A stretch of DNA of 64,000 bases from Nonomuraea guangzhouensis (GCF_019396345.1 NZ_JAHKRM010000004.1:62001-126000); one strand, 5' to 3'. Positions 8,362 through 16,729 are shown, numbered from the stretch's first letter. The notes: generated by a model not told the origin, from the letters alone. Translations and numbers: made by a program.

Positions 8362-9185
8362 GAGCAGTCAAAAGGCTCAGCGCGGAAGCGATCGCGCTGG
8401 TCCTGGCCACCGTGATCTTCCTGATCCCGTTCACGCTCATGCTGCTCACCGCCGTGAAGGACCAGGCACAGGCCGCCGACCTCGACTTCTCCTGGCCGGC
8501 CGACTGGCGGATCGTGCAGAATCTGACGGCGGTCATCGAGGCGCGCGACTACGTGCTGCTGCGCGCCTACGTCAACAGCACCATCCTGACGGTCGCCTCG
8601 GTCGCGTTCATTGTGATCTTCGCGGCGATGGCCGGCTTCGTGCTGCAGCGCCGCTCCGGCAAGCTCGGCTCGGTGGCCGGCTCCCTGGTGCTGTCCGGGC
8701 TGATCATCCCGCCCGCGATCGTGCCCACCATCTGGCTGCTGCAGGCGCTCGGCCTGTTCAAGACCCTGCCGGGGCTGGTCCTGGTGGAGGTCGCGTTCGG
8801 GCTGCCGTACGCGGTGCTGCTGTTTCGCGCGTTCATCGCGGCTATCCCGCGCGAACTGGACGAGGCCGCCATGATCGACGGCTGCACCGGGCTCGCCCTG
8901 TTCTTCCGGGTGATCTTCCCGTTGCTGCGGCCGGTCACCATAACGGTGATCCTCACCGGCTCGGTGGCCGTCTTCAACGACTTCGTCAACCCGCTGTACT
9001 TCACGCCGGGCGACGAGAACGCCACCGTGCAGGTCACCCTCTACAACTTCCAGAGCCAGTACAGCACGCAGTGGAACCTGCTGTTCATGGACATCGTGCT
9101 GATCACGATCCCACCGCTGCTGGCCTTCGTCTTCTTCAACCGCAAGATCGTCGCCGGGATGACCGCCGGCGCCGTCAAGGGCTGA
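8358..9185 (+). CDS. Sugar ABC transporter permease, MalG-type
   Basis: The 275-residue protein overlaps the preceding permease (ATGA). It has six predicted helices and the EAA motif IPRELDEAAMIDGCTGLALF, then FRVIFPLLRP, which contacts the ATPase. The N-terminal helix LVLATVIFLIPFTLMLLTAV and the helix IIPPAIVPTIWLL fit the MalG/UgpE-like second subunit. It completes the membrane channel of the importer. It is followed after 19 bases by an alpha/beta hydrolase gene in the same direction, most likely in the same transcript. Confidence 0.93.
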   Translation: MRAVKRLSAEAIALVLATVIFLIPFTLMLLTAVKDQAQAADLDFSWPADWRIVQNLTAVIEARDYVLLRAYVNSTILTVASVAFIVIFAAMAGFVLQRRSGKLGSVAGSLVLSGLIIPPAIVPTIWLLQALGLFKTLPGLVLVEVAFGLPYAVLLFRAFIAAIPRELDEAAMIDGCTGLALFFRVIFPLLRPVTITVILTGSVAVFNDFVNPLYFTPGDENATVQVTLYNFQSQYSTQWNLLFMDIVLITIPPLLAFVFFNRKIVAGMTAGAVKG

Positions 9186-9204
9186 TCCGAAGGAGCTCCT
9201 GGTC

Positions 9205-9975
9205 TTGATCCTCAACCACGACTTCCATCACCAGGGACTGACCCTGCGCTCCACCGTGCACCTCCCCCAGGGGTCCACGCGCCAGCCGACCGTGGTGCTG
9301 GTGCACGGCTTCAGCGCCAATCGGCTGGAGGCCGCGTCCTTCGTCCACATCTCCCGGCTGCTTGAGGGGGCGGGCATCGCGTCCGTACGGGTCGATCTCT
9401 CGGGCCATGGAGAAAGCGACGGCGACTTCTTCGACGTCACCATCACCGGCGAGATAGCCGAGGTGCGTTCGGTCATCCAGGACGTACGGACGCTCGACTT
9501 CGCCGACCCCGATCGGATCGGCCTGATCGGGATGAGCATGGGCGGCGTCGTCGCGAGCATCGTGGCAGCCGAGGAGCCCGGCATCCGGGCGCTGTGCCTG
9601 TGGTCGCCCGCCGCCGTCGCGCCTTTCGAAGTCGGCGGCGGCTTTCTCAAAGGACGCGATATCGCCGCCGAAATCGCGGAGCAGGGGTACTTCGACGCCG
9701 ACAGCCATCGCATGAGCCCGGCGCTCGTCGAGGACATCACCCACCTCGACGTGTACGGCCGCGCCCGCCCCTACACCGGCCCGGTCCACATCATCCATGG
9801 CGACAAGGACGACATCGCCCCGCTCTCCTACGCACGCCGCTACCTCGACCACTACAACGGCAACGCGGAACTGGAAGTGGTCCCGGGCGCCGACCACGCC
9901 TGGGCCACGGTCCCGCACCGCACCCGGCTACATCGGTCCACCCTGAACTTCCTCCGAAAGCACCTGTCGCGATGA
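9205..9975 (+). CDS. Alpha/beta hydrolase, feruloyl/cinnamoyl-esterase-like
   Basis: The 256-residue protein starts at TTG 9205 behind AAGGAG (9190-9195). It has the oxyanion-loop HGFSANR, the early strand-loop VDLSGHGESDGDFFD, the nucleophile elbow GMSMGG, the acid in HGDKDDIAP and the final His in PGADHAW. The GHGESDG pattern and the small lid region resemble Est1E-type cinnamoyl/feruloyl esterases. There is no signal peptide, so it acts in the cytoplasm. Being the last gene of the importer operon, it may deacylate an imported feruloylated or acetylated oligosaccharide. A generic carboxylesterase role is the alternative. Confidence 0.85.
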   Translation: MILNHDFHHQGLTLRSTVHLPQGSTRQPTVVLVHGFSANRLEAASFVHISRLLEGAGIASVRVDLSGHGESDGDFFDVTITGEIAEVRSVIQDVRTLDFADPDRIGLIGMSMGGVVASIVAAEEPGIRALCLWSPAAVAPFEVGGGFLKGRDIAAEIAEQGYFDADSHRMSPALVEDITHLDVYGRARPYTGPVHIIHGDKDDIAPLSYARRYLDHYNGNAELEVVPGADHAWATVPHRTRLHRSTLNFLRKHLSR

Positions 9976-9979
9976 GTCC

Positions 9980-10090
9980 GTGGCCCCAGCGCCGCTCTGG
10001 CGGGAACGCGCGGCGGATGTGGCACGCGAGGCCGGCGTGTCGCACGTAACGGTGTCTCGCGTGCTGAACGATCATCCCTCTGTACGGTGC
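9980..10090 (+). pseudogene. Remnant of a second LacI-family gene (HTH only)
   Basis: About 37 codons encode a recognisable LacI DNA-binding domain (AADVAREAGVSHVTVSRVLN, then DHPSVR). Similarity then stops: the hinge helix and the whole ligand-binding domain are missing. The next recognisable sequence is the 3' part of an unrelated gene in another frame. It lies immediately downstream of the hydrolase gene and in the same direction. It looks like the surviving 5' end of a deletion. A short DNA-binding peptide could in principle still be made from GTG 9980, but nothing supports that. Confidence 0.75.
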
Positions 10091-10100
10091 CCGGAGCTCG

Positions 10101-10740
10101 GTGCTCCCGCAGGACGCCAGGTACCTGTCCGCCGAGTGGACGAAGGCCAACGTGTCCGGCGTCGGCCTGTTCGGCGAGTTCTATCGGGTCTGGGGCGATG
10201 GAAAGCAGATGGTGCCCCATGACATCTTCGACTACTTCGGCTTTTCCGGCCTGACCACCGAACAACTCAAGGGCATGGGCTACGTGGTCTGGACGGCTCC
10301 TCAGGAGAAAGGCTCGTGGATCTCCGAGGGTGACACCTCGATCTTCATGAACCTGCTCGACAACGGTCTGCGCGGATACCTCGATCCGAGTTACGGCGGC
10401 TGGGGCGGACGCAACGGGCCCGACACCAACCCGAGCGGCCAGTCGTCCGCGACCTATGCCGCGAGCCGCCCGCGGCCAGCCGGTCGTTCTCCACGGCCTC
10501 ACCCGTGACCCGGACGGCGACCGGTTGACCAGCACCTGGTGGCAGTACGGCGATGCCGACACCTACCCCGGCACCGTCGCGCTCACCCAGACCTCGCAAG
10601 CGCGCCACCGCATCGCGACCTTCCGCGTGCCCCAGGACGCGGTGCCCGGCCAGACGATTCACCTGATCCTGCAGACAACGGACAACGGCTCGCCAGCACT
10701 CACGTCGTACCAATGTGTGGTGTTCACCGTGAAGGGCTGA
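10101..10740 (+). pseudogene. Remnant of a DUF1593-type (sugar-binding/nucleoside-hydrolase-like) protein
   Basis: Two adjoining frames encode pieces of one protein. The first, 10101 to about 10440, reads VSGVGLFGEFYRVWGDGKQM and then NLLDNGLRGYLDPSYGGWGG. The second, about 10459-10740, reads GLTRDPDGDRLTSTWWQYGD and VPGQTIHLILQTTDNG. These match my memory of the C-terminal half and terminal beta-sandwich of DUF1593 proteins, secreted carbohydrate-related hydrolase-like proteins. The N-terminal catalytic part and signal peptide are absent, and a frameshift with a small deletion separates the two pieces near 10440-10460. It is probably a decayed former member of the sugar locus. Confidence 0.7.
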
Positions 10741-10762
10741 ATCTGGCGGGACATGAAGGCCC

Positions 10763-11449
10763 TCAGGCGATCGCGGGTTCCGTGAACTGGTTGGTCTCGA
10801 AGAGCTGGTTGATGTGGCCGCCGAGTTCGGACCAGTGCTGTCCGGAGAGTTCCGCGGCGGCGCGGGCGTCGCCGCCGGCGCAGACGTCGACGAGTTCGTC
10901 GTGGTGTTCGATGGTGTTGCGGCCGCCCAACAGGGTGGAGAACTTGCGGTAGAGGATGCGGTGGATCTGGGGGTGGAGCTGTTCGACGATCCGGCTGAGG
11001 ACCGGGTTGTCGGCGGCCGTGATGGGGACGGCGTGGAAGGCGTCGTCGGCGGCGAGCGCGGCGGTGGTGTCGTCGGCGGCGACGGCCCGTTCGAAGTCGC
11101 GGTTGGCCGCTCGCATGCGGCGCAGGTCCTGCTCGGTCATGACAGGAACGGCCGTCTCGATGGCGAGTTGGTCGAGGGAGCGCAGGACGGCAAGGGTCTT
11201 TTCAACGTCGCGGCGGTTGAGAGTCGTGATGCGCGTGTAGACGCCGGGCTTGGCTTCGACCAGGCCGATGTCGGAGAGCCGGGCGAGCGCCTCGCGCACC
11301 GGGGTGCGGCTGAGGCCGAGGCGCTCAGCGAGCTCACCGTCCTTGACCTTCTCCCCGGGAACGAGTTCGCCGCGCACGATGGAGTCGCGCAGGCGGTGGA
11401 AGACCTCCTCACTGAGGAGGCGGCGGGAGACGGGGATGTCGAGCGACAT
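10763..11449 (-). CDS. GntR-family regulator with FCD ligand domain
   Basis: I start at ATG 11449 (MSLDIPVSRRLLSEEVFHRL). The winged HTH occupies residues ~12-70 (GEKVKDGELAERLGLSRTPV, then REALARLSDIGLVEAKPG). The FCD domain follows, with DDAFHAVPITAADNPVLSRI and EHHDELVDVCAGGDARAAAE; the His and Asp residues are those that often bind a metal and acid ligand. The protein is 228 residues, normal for the FadR/VanR group. It is the second gene of an operon, 21 bases after the racemase stop, and the operator-like sequences upstream of both genes suggest autoregulation. The ligand is probably an amino-acid-like acid handled by the racemase. Confidence 0.92.
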   Translation of the reverse strand: MSLDIPVSRRLLSEEVFHRLRDSIVRGELVPGEKVKDGELAERLGLSRTPVREALARLSDIGLVEAKPGVYTRITTLNRRDVEKTLAVLRSLDQLAIETAVPVMTEQDLRRMRAANRDFERAVAADDTTAALAADDAFHAVPITAADNPVLSRIVEQLHPQIHRILYRKFSTLLGGRNTIEHHDELVDVCAGGDARAAAELSGQHWSELGGHINQLFETNQFTEPAIA

Positions 11450-11465
11450 ATTGCATACAGTACAT
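11448..11465. promoter_or_regulatory. Second GntR operator-like site overlapping the regulator start
   Basis: ATATTGCATACAGTACAT shares the nine-base word ATATTGCAT with the perfect palindrome at 12209-12224 upstream of the racemase gene. The second half is degenerate. It overlaps the ATG and ribosome-binding region of the regulator gene, so binding would lower regulator synthesis. Confidence 0.5.
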
Positions 11466-11470
11466 CGCAC

Positions 11471-12193
11471 TTACTGTGCAGGCTTGGTTCCGGCCCGGCG
11501 GACCAGGGCCTGAGCCAGGACGAGCGCCGGGTCGACGAGGGGGACATCGACCGCTTCGGCGCATAGCCCGAGGGGGATCTCCGTGCAGCCCGCGATGATC
11601 ACCTGTGCACCCTGAGCCGTGAGCCTGCGCGCGGCCCGCGCCAGCGGCTCGGTGACCGTGACGTCACGCGCGCCGGCCTTCACCGCGCGGATGGCGGTCA
11701 TGACCTCGTGATCCTGGCTGGCGGCGTCGGGCAGGACGAGGCCGATGCCGAAGCGGTCCAGCCACTCCTGGTACAGGCCGACGCGTACGGTGCCGGTGGT
11801 GGCGAGCAGCCCGGCGGTGTGGATGCGGGGGCTGAGCGTGGTGAGATGCCGGGCGACTTCGCCGATCATGTGGACGATGGGCAGGCCGACGTGGTCGGCG
11901 ATGCGCGGGACGAAGGCGTGGGCGGTGTTGCAGGGGATGGCGATGAGGGTGGCGCCGGCCTCGCGCAGGACGCGGCTGCCGTCGAGGAGCCAGGGCGTGG
12001 GATCGGGGCCGTCGCCCAGCAGGGCCTCGGTGCGGTCGGGGATGGTGGGGTCGGACCAGATGACCGTCCGGAGGTGGTCCTGGTCGCTGGAGCCCGGTGT
12101 CATCGACACCAGTTTGGCGTAGAAGTCGGCGGTGGCTGCCGGGCCCATGCCGCCCAGGATGCCGATGATCTCCGTAGTTGGGCTGGTATCCAT
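11471..12193 (-). CDS. Aspartate/glutamate racemase family protein
   Basis: The 240-residue protein starts at ATG 12193 behind AAGGAG. The N-terminal GILGGMGPAATADFYAKLV is the hallmark of the family. The two catalytic cysteines are present, Cys88 in AIPCNTAHAF and Cys203 in IIAGCTEIPLG, consistent with PLP-independent two-base racemisation of an acidic amino acid or related compound. Members include aspartate racemases and hydantoin or maleate isomerase relatives, so the exact substrate is open. It is the first gene of a two-gene operon with a GntR/FCD regulator, under a palindromic operator. Confidence 0.92.
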   Translation of the reverse strand: MDTSPTTEIIGILGGMGPAATADFYAKLVSMTPGSSDQDHLRTVIWSDPTIPDRTEALLGDGPDPTPWLLDGSRVLREAGATLIAIPCNTAHAFVPRIADHVGLPIVHMIGEVARHLTTLSPRIHTAGLLATTGTVRVGLYQEWLDRFGIGLVLPDAASQDHEVMTAIRAVKAGARDVTVTEPLARAARRLTAQGAQVIIAGCTEIPLGLCAEAVDVPLVDPALVLAQALVRRAGTKPAQ

Positions 12194-12208
12194 GACACTC
12201 CTTCCTAT

Positions 12209-12224
12209 ATGCAATATATTGCAT
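12209..12224. promoter_or_regulatory. Perfect 16-bp palindromic operator of the racemase operon
   Basis: ATGCAATATATTGCAT is self-complementary over all 16 bases and starts 16 bases upstream of the racemase ATG, inside the expected promoter. It is AT-rich against the surrounding high-GC DNA. The adjacent GntR/FCD regulator is the natural ligand-responsive binder, because FadR-type proteins recognise palindromes of this length. Confidence 0.75.
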
Positions 12225-12247
12225 TCTGGGAGTGGGTCATTCCTTGA

Positions 12248-12553
12248 CACAGCGGCTACCGCTCCGGCCCAGGCACCGCCGTCAACGACCTCGCCGCCAC
12301 TGGACCGAGCGACGCATGGGCCGCGGGCGCGCGCAGCACCAAGCGGCGGGATCCGCGTACCGGCTCGTCCTTCACCGCTCCCCTGAGCATGAGGTGGAAC
12401 GGCCAGGTCTGGACCGAGATGCGCCCGGCCCCGTCCGGCCCCCAAGGATTCCCGCTCCGCGAACTCTCCCGCATCGAGGCCTCCTCACCGGCCAACGTGT
12501 GGACAGCGGGCACCGCCGAGGGCGGCCGCTCCGTGCTGTCATCACGCGCATGA
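12248..12553 (+). pseudogene. Gene fragment of a secreted beta-propeller-like protein
   Basis: An open frame of about 100 codons, without a start codon or ribosome-binding site and with a stop just upstream (12245-12247), encodes repeat-like words: DLAATGPSDAWAAGAR, PLSMRWNGQVWTEMRPAP and SPANVWTAGTAEGG. The pattern W-A-G, then RWNG-x-W, then a second W-A-G is that of repeated blades in secreted actinomycete propeller proteins. It ends abruptly in SSRA. I read it as an orphan internal piece left by rearrangement. It has no visible promoter. Confidence 0.5.
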
Positions 12554-12688
12554 GCATGCTGTACGGCGGCTGCTCGCAGGTGAACCGTTCCCGGCTGCGC
12601 TCGCGGGCGGTCCACTGGGCCTCCACGGTCGATCTCCGAGACCGCCCAGGCCGAGCGGCCCGCACCCGCGACGCGCGCACCGACCGAC

Positions 12689-12744
12689 TTGACGCAACCA
12701 GATGGTTGCCATAGATTTATAGCAACCGAATGGTTGCCATAGAT
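12689..12744 (+). promoter_or_regulatory. Promoter with two 23-bp direct repeats before the SRPBCC-ArsR operon
   Basis: A -35 box TTGACG (12689-12694) and a -10-like TAGATT (12712-12717) are spaced by 17 bases. Overlapping them are two copies of a 23-base sequence at 12694-12716 and 12722-12744. They differ by two bases near the centre, and each contains a GCAACC...GGTTGC inverted repeat. Copy start points are 28 bases apart. This is well placed to bind the ArsR protein encoded two genes on and to shut off its own operon. Confidence 0.75.
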
Positions 12745-12755
12745 GGAGGTGCGTC

Positions 12756-13190
12756 ATGGGTTTTCCCGATCGGATCGAGCGCAGCATCAGCGTCGCCCAA
12801 CCGCCGGCGACGGTGTGGGAAGCGATCACGACGGCTGAGGGATTGGGCACGTGGTTCGGCCACAAGGCGACCGTCGACCTGCGCGTCGGCGGCCTCGCCC
12901 AGCTGACCTTCGAGGGCGGCCACCGCGCCGACCTGCGCATCGAGCGCCTGGAGCCGCCGCGCGTGTTCGGCTACACCTGGGGCATCTATGGCCTGCCGGC
13001 CGACGATCCGCGCCGTACCTATGTCGAGTTCACCCTTGAGCCGGTGGCCGAAGGGACCCGGCTCACCGTGGTCGAGACCGGCTTCGCGCAGCTGCCCGAC
13101 GACCTTTACTCCGGCGCGTACGGCGGCAACGTCGAGGGCTGGCAGAAGGAGCTGGGCGAGCTCGTCGAATACCTCGATGCCCGGGCGTGA
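12756..13190 (+). CDS. SRPBCC (AHSA1-like) domain protein
   Basis: The 144-residue protein starts at ATG 12756 behind GGAGGT. It begins IERSISVAQPPATVWEAITT, typical of AHSA1/START-like helix-grip proteins, with the conserved W in GTWFGHKATVDLRVGG and the C-terminal helix GWQKELGELVEYLDA. Proteins of this type bind hydrophobic ligands or act in stress responses; no catalytic residues can be assigned. It overlaps the ArsR regulator gene by 14 bases. SRPBCC-ArsR pairs are common in actinomycetes. Confidence 0.9.
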   Translation: MGFPDRIERSISVAQPPATVWEAITTAEGLGTWFGHKATVDLRVGGLAQLTFEGGHRADLRIERLEPPRVFGYTWGIYGLPADDPRRTYVEFTLEPVAEGTRLTVVETGFAQLPDDLYSGAYGGNVEGWQKELGELVEYLDARA

Positions 13191-13509
13191 CCCGGAGGCC
13201 GTCGCGGAAGAGGTCTTCGCCGCGCTGGCCGATCCCAGCAGGCGGAGCATCCTGGCCGCGCTCGCGTCCGGCGGGCCGGCCACGGCGACGGATCTGGCGG
13301 CCGTCCTGCCGATCACCCGGCAGGCGATCGCCAAGCACCTCGGCCTGCTCACCGAGGCTGGGCTGGTCATCGCCGAGCCCGGCGAGCGGCGCCGTGTCCG
13401 CTACCGGCTCCAGTCGGCCCCCATCCAGGTCGCGCAGCAGTTTCTCGCCGTGTTGGCCCGTGACTGGGACTCCAGCCTCGACGCCCTCAGACGCCGGCTG
13501 GAGTCGTGA
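13177..13509 (+). CDS. ArsR-family winged-helix repressor
   Basis: I start at ATG 13177, inside the end of the SRPBCC gene (14-base overlap). This yields 110 residues, the normal ArsR length. The fold is visible as EEVFAALADPSRRSILAALA, the recognition HTH ATDLAAVLPITRQAIAKHLG and the wing LVIAEPGERRRVRYRL. It lacks the CVC or His clusters of metal sensors, so it belongs to the non-metal ArsR group that partners SRPBCC proteins. It most likely binds the direct repeats upstream of this operon. Confidence 0.9.
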   Translation: MPGRDPEAVAEEVFAALADPSRRSILAALASGGPATATDLAAVLPITRQAIAKHLGLLTEAGLVIAEPGERRRVRYRLQSAPIQVAQQFLAVLARDWDSSLDALRRRLES

Positions 13510-13671
13510 GGGGCAGCCGGACGGGCCGGCATGCCACCGACACGGTGGGGAAAGGCTTGTCATGAGTGAAGGACGGGAAACGATGCGGCTTCGGCACTGG
13601 CGATCACCAGGCTTGGCCTCCTGATCATCATCGCCCGCGTCGGTTCCCGGACTCACGTAGGGAGAAGAACA

Positions 13672-14436
13672 ATGACCGATCACAAGACCGGAACACGTGA
13701 AGAGTGGCTCGCGGCCCGCCTGGAGCTGCTCGAAGCCGAGAAGGCCCTGACGCGGCGCGGTGACGAGCTGGCGCGGTGGCGCCAGGAGCTGCCCTGGGTC
13801 CGCGTCGACAAGGAGTATCACTTCGAGACCGACGAGGGCCCGGCGTCCCTCGCCGATCTCTTCCGAGGGCGCTCGCAGTTGCTCGTCTACCACTTCATGT
13901 TCGGGCCCGACTACGCTGCGGGGTGTCCGTCCTGCTCGGCGATCGCGGACGGCTTCGACGGCTCCGTCGTCCACCTCGCCAACCACGACGTCACGCTCTG
14001 CGCGGTGTCGCGGGCTCCGCTCGCCAAGCTGCGGGCGTACAAGCGGCGGATGGGCTGGAGCTTTCCCTGGGCCTCGTCGTACGGCAGCGACTTCAACTAC
14101 GACTTCCATGCGGCGCACACCGAGGAGGAGTGGCGGTCGGGAGCCGTCGAGTACAACTTCCGGAAGAGCGACTTCCGGCCGACCGGTCAGGAGGGTGCCG
14201 GTCTCGACGAGTTCGCGTCGAGCATCGTCGGAACGGACTGGGTGACGTACCGGCGAGAAGGGCCCGGCGTCAGCGCGTTCGCGCTCGAGGACGGCGTCGT
14301 GTACCACACCTACTCGGCGTACGAGCGCGGGCTGGACGGCCTCTGGGGCATGTACCAGTGGCTCGACCGCGCGCCGCTCGGCCGCAACGAGAACGGCTTC
14401 TGGTGGTGCCGCCACGACGAGTACGACAGTCAGTGA
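13672..14436 (+). CDS. DUF899 (thioredoxin-like) family protein
   Basis: The 254-residue protein starts at ATG 13672 after GGGAGAAG. The sequence is characteristic of DUF899: REEWLAARLELLEAEKALTR at the start, then LPWVRVDKEYHFET, LVYHFMFGPDYAAGCPSCSA with a CPSC motif at the thioredoxin-like position, and the conserved end YQWLDRAPLGRNE. It is assumed to be a cytosolic thiol-fold protein of unknown reaction. It lies 162 bases after the ArsR gene in the same direction and may share its promoter. Its last seven bases overlap the convergent MFS gene. Confidence 0.92.
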   Translation: MTDHKTGTREEWLAARLELLEAEKALTRRGDELARWRQELPWVRVDKEYHFETDEGPASLADLFRGRSQLLVYHFMFGPDYAAGCPSCSAIADGFDGSVVHLANHDVTLCAVSRAPLAKLRAYKRRMGWSFPWASSYGSDFNYDFHAAHTEEEWRSGAVEYNFRKSDFRPTGQEGAGLDEFASSIVGTDWVTYRREGPGVSAFALEDGVVYHTYSAYERGLDGLWGMYQWLDRAPLGRNENGFWWCRHDEYDSQ

Positions 14437-15656
14437 GACGTGCAAAAGGCCGTCAGCCGGTTGCGGCGCTCCAGACGGCTGACGGCCGCCGCGGAGGCCA
14501 GGCCGGCGGCGGCCAGGAGCAGCCAGGGCAGGTTCGCCCAGCCTGACGAGCGGGCCACGTCGACCAGGGCGCCGGCCAGCAGGTTGCCGGCCAGGATGCC
14601 GACGCCGGACAGCAGGTTGTACACCCCGTAGTAGGTGCCGATCAGCCGGTCTCCCGCCATGTCGGCGATGGTCGCCATCTCGAAGGGAAAGGCGATCATG
14701 GTGCCGAGGGTGAGCAGGATCGAGCAGGCGACCGCGGGCAGCATGGACCACGGCGGAGAGACCGCCACCGCCATCGGCGTGAAGGCCAGTCCCATCAGTG
14801 CCAGCCCGCGGGTGATCGCCTGGCCCCGGGTCCAGCGCGCGGCGCACCAGGCGGTCAGGCGCACCTGTCCGGCGATGCCGAGCAGGGCCGACAGCGCGTA
14901 CAGCGCCGTGACTCCCCCGTCGCCGCCGCCGGTGCGCTGCACCTCCAGCGGCACTCCGAGGTACATCTGGTAGGACAGCCCGTAGGAGGCGATCATCGCC
15001 GTGGCGAAGGACAGGAAGGCCCGATCGCCGAACGCCCGCTTCCAGTCACGCAGTACGGGCTGGCGCTCATCTCTGTCCATGACGCGACGCTTGGGCAGGT
15101 ACCTCCCCTGCAGGACCGTCAGCGCCGCGAAGATCGCCGCCGCTGACAGGCACACGGCGGTGAAGCCGACACTCAGCAGGGCCACGCCGACGAGCGGGCC
15201 GAGCAGGATGCCGCCCTGGTAGAACACGTTGAACACGGCGAACGCCTCGACCTTGCGCTCCCCCGCCTCACAGGCGAGGTAGGCGCGCGCCGCCGGGTTG
15301 AACAGCGCCCCGGCGAAACCGGTCAGCAGCGCGGCCAGAGCCAGCAGCGGGAGCGAGGTGGTCAGCCCGAACAGGGCGAACCCGACGGTACGCAGCGCGC
15401 ACCCCATCATGATCATCGGTTTGTAACCGAGCCGGTCCGCCAGGCTGCCGCCGACCAGGAACATGCCCTGCTGGCTCATGTTCCGCAGTCCCAGGATCAG
15501 CCCGATCGCCCAGGCCGCCAGCCCCGCGCCGGTGGCCAGGTGATGGGCGAGGTAGGGCATGAGCATGTAGAAGCCGAGGTTGATGCCGACCTGGTTGACC
15601 TGCAGGAGCTGGATCGGGCGGTCGAAGGAGCGGAACTGCCGCAGCGCGCCGATCAC
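14430..15656 (-). CDS. MFS exporter coupled to a PLP enzyme
   Basis: Start GTG 15656 overlaps the stop of the upstream PLP-enzyme gene (GTGA), giving 408 residues and 12 predicted helices. The TM2-TM3 loop reads [17 protein letters not shown] and TM5 has [20 protein letters not shown], the form seen in MdtH/YfcJ-like exporters. The coupling to a cysteine-synthase-like enzyme suggests it exports that enzyme's product, perhaps a non-protein amino acid. Similar enzyme-exporter pairs exist in staphyloferrin and staphylopine systems, though no ligase or NRPS is present here. It converges on and overlaps the DUF899 gene by seven bases. Confidence 0.88.
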   Translation of the reverse strand: MIGALRQFRSFDRPIQLLQVNQVGINLGFYMLMPYLAHHLATGAGLAAWAIGLILGLRNMSQQGMFLVGGSLADRLGYKPMIMMGCALRTVGFALFGLTTSLPLLALAALLTGFAGALFNPAARAYLACEAGERKVEAFAVFNVFYQGGILLGPLVGVALLSVGFTAVCLSAAAIFAALTVLQGRYLPKRRVMDRDERQPVLRDWKRAFGDRAFLSFATAMIASYGLSYQMYLGVPLEVQRTGGGDGGVTALYALSALLGIAGQVRLTAWCAARWTRGQAITRGLALMGLAFTPMAVAVSPPWSMLPAVACSILLTLGTMIAFPFEMATIADMAGDRLIGTYYGVYNLLSGVGILAGNLLAGALVDVARSSGWANLPWLLLAAAGLASAAAVSRLERRNRLTAFCTSH

Positions 15657-16729
15657 CGCGTGCTCCCCAGCGGGTCGCTGACGTCGGCGCAGCGGGTCCA
15701 CCGGTGCACCTCGCGGTCGGTGGGGGCCGCCAGCAGGTCCGGTTCGTCGTTCGGAACGGTGCCGAGCAGGGCGTTAGCGTGGCAGTAGTCGTCGTCGTAA
15801 ATGGTGTCCCAGTAGCGCCAGGGGCCGTCGGGGAAGACGGCGACGATGGTCTGACCGGCGGTGGTGCGGGCGAGCCAGCCGGCCACCAGCGTGACCGCGC
15901 CGGTGCTCCATCCGCCGGAGATGTAGTGCCGTGCGGCGAGGGTACGGCAGGCCCACACCGCCTCGGCCGGGCTGACCCAGTGCACCTCGCTGAAGGAGTC
16001 GTAGGCGACGTTGCGGGGATGGATGCTGCTGCCCAGCCCGCGCATCAGCCGTGGCCTGCCGGGCTGGCCGAAGATCTTGGACCCGACCGTGTCGACGCCG
16101 ACGAGCTTGAGGTCGGGGAAGTGGCGGTGCAGCACGTTGAAGATGCCGGCGCTGTGCCCGCCGGTGCCGACCGAGCAGACCAGGACGTCGATGTGGGGCA
16201 GCCGGGCCAGCAACTCGTGTGCCAGCCCGGCGTAGGCGTCGACGTTGTCGGGATTGTTGTACTGGTCCGGGCAGTAGGAATCGGGGATCTCCGTCAGCAG
16301 GCGCTGTACGTACTCCCGGCGGGCCTGCTGCCAGCCACCGACGGCATGCGGCTGGGCCACGATCTCCAGGCGGACGCCGTAGGAGGTGAGCAGCCGCCGC
16401 ATGAGCGGCTCCATGCCCGGGTCGCCCACCAGCACGACCGGGTGGCCGAAGACGATGCCCGCCAGCGCCAGGCCCAGCCCGAGCGTGCCGCTGGTGGACT
16501 CGATGATGGTCGCGCCGGGTTTGAGGTCTCCTCTGGCGCGCGCCTGGCGGACCATGTGCAGGGCGGGCCGGTCCTTGATCCCGCCCGGGTTGAAGCCCTC
16601 CAGCTTGGCCCAGAACCCGCCGCCTTCCGGCACGCGGGGGTCGGTGATGAACGTCAGCGGGGTGTTCCCGACCGCGAGGGAGAGTGATGGGTAGCCTGCG
16701 CGCTGAACGCGTACGGATGTTGATGGCAT
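15653..16729 (-). CDS. PLP-dependent cysteine-synthase-family enzyme
   Basis: The 358-residue protein, from ATG 16729, is a fold-type II PLP enzyme. GNTPLTFI opens the domain, and Lys52 in [15 protein letters not shown] is the Schiff-base lysine. [11 protein letters not shown] is the substrate Ser/Thr loop, and [13 protein letters not shown] the phosphate-binding glycine loop. Unlike CysK, the GGIKDR context and the [20 protein letters not shown] stretch resemble divergent 'cysteine synthase family' proteins near biosynthetic loci. It is cytosolic and may make an unusual beta-substituted amino acid exported by the coupled MFS protein. A CysK or cystathionine-synthase role is less likely. An upstream in-frame start is possible. 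Confidence 0.85.
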   Translation of the reverse strand: MPSTSVRVQRAGYPSLSLAVGNTPLTFITDPRVPEGGGFWAKLEGFNPGGIKDRPALHMVRQARARGDLKPGATIIESTSGTLGLGLALAGIVFGHPVVLVGDPGMEPLMRRLLTSYGVRLEIVAQPHAVGGWQQARREYVQRLLTEIPDSYCPDQYNNPDNVDAYAGLAHELLARLPHIDVLVCSVGTGGHSAGIFNVLHRHFPDLKLVGVDTVGSKIFGQPGRPRLMRGLGSSIHPRNVAYDSFSEVHWVSPAEAVWACRTLAARHYISGGWSTGAVTLVAGWLARTTAGQTIVAVFPDGPWRYWDTIYDDDYCHANALLGTVPNDEPDLLAAPTDREVHRWTRCADVSDPLGSTR

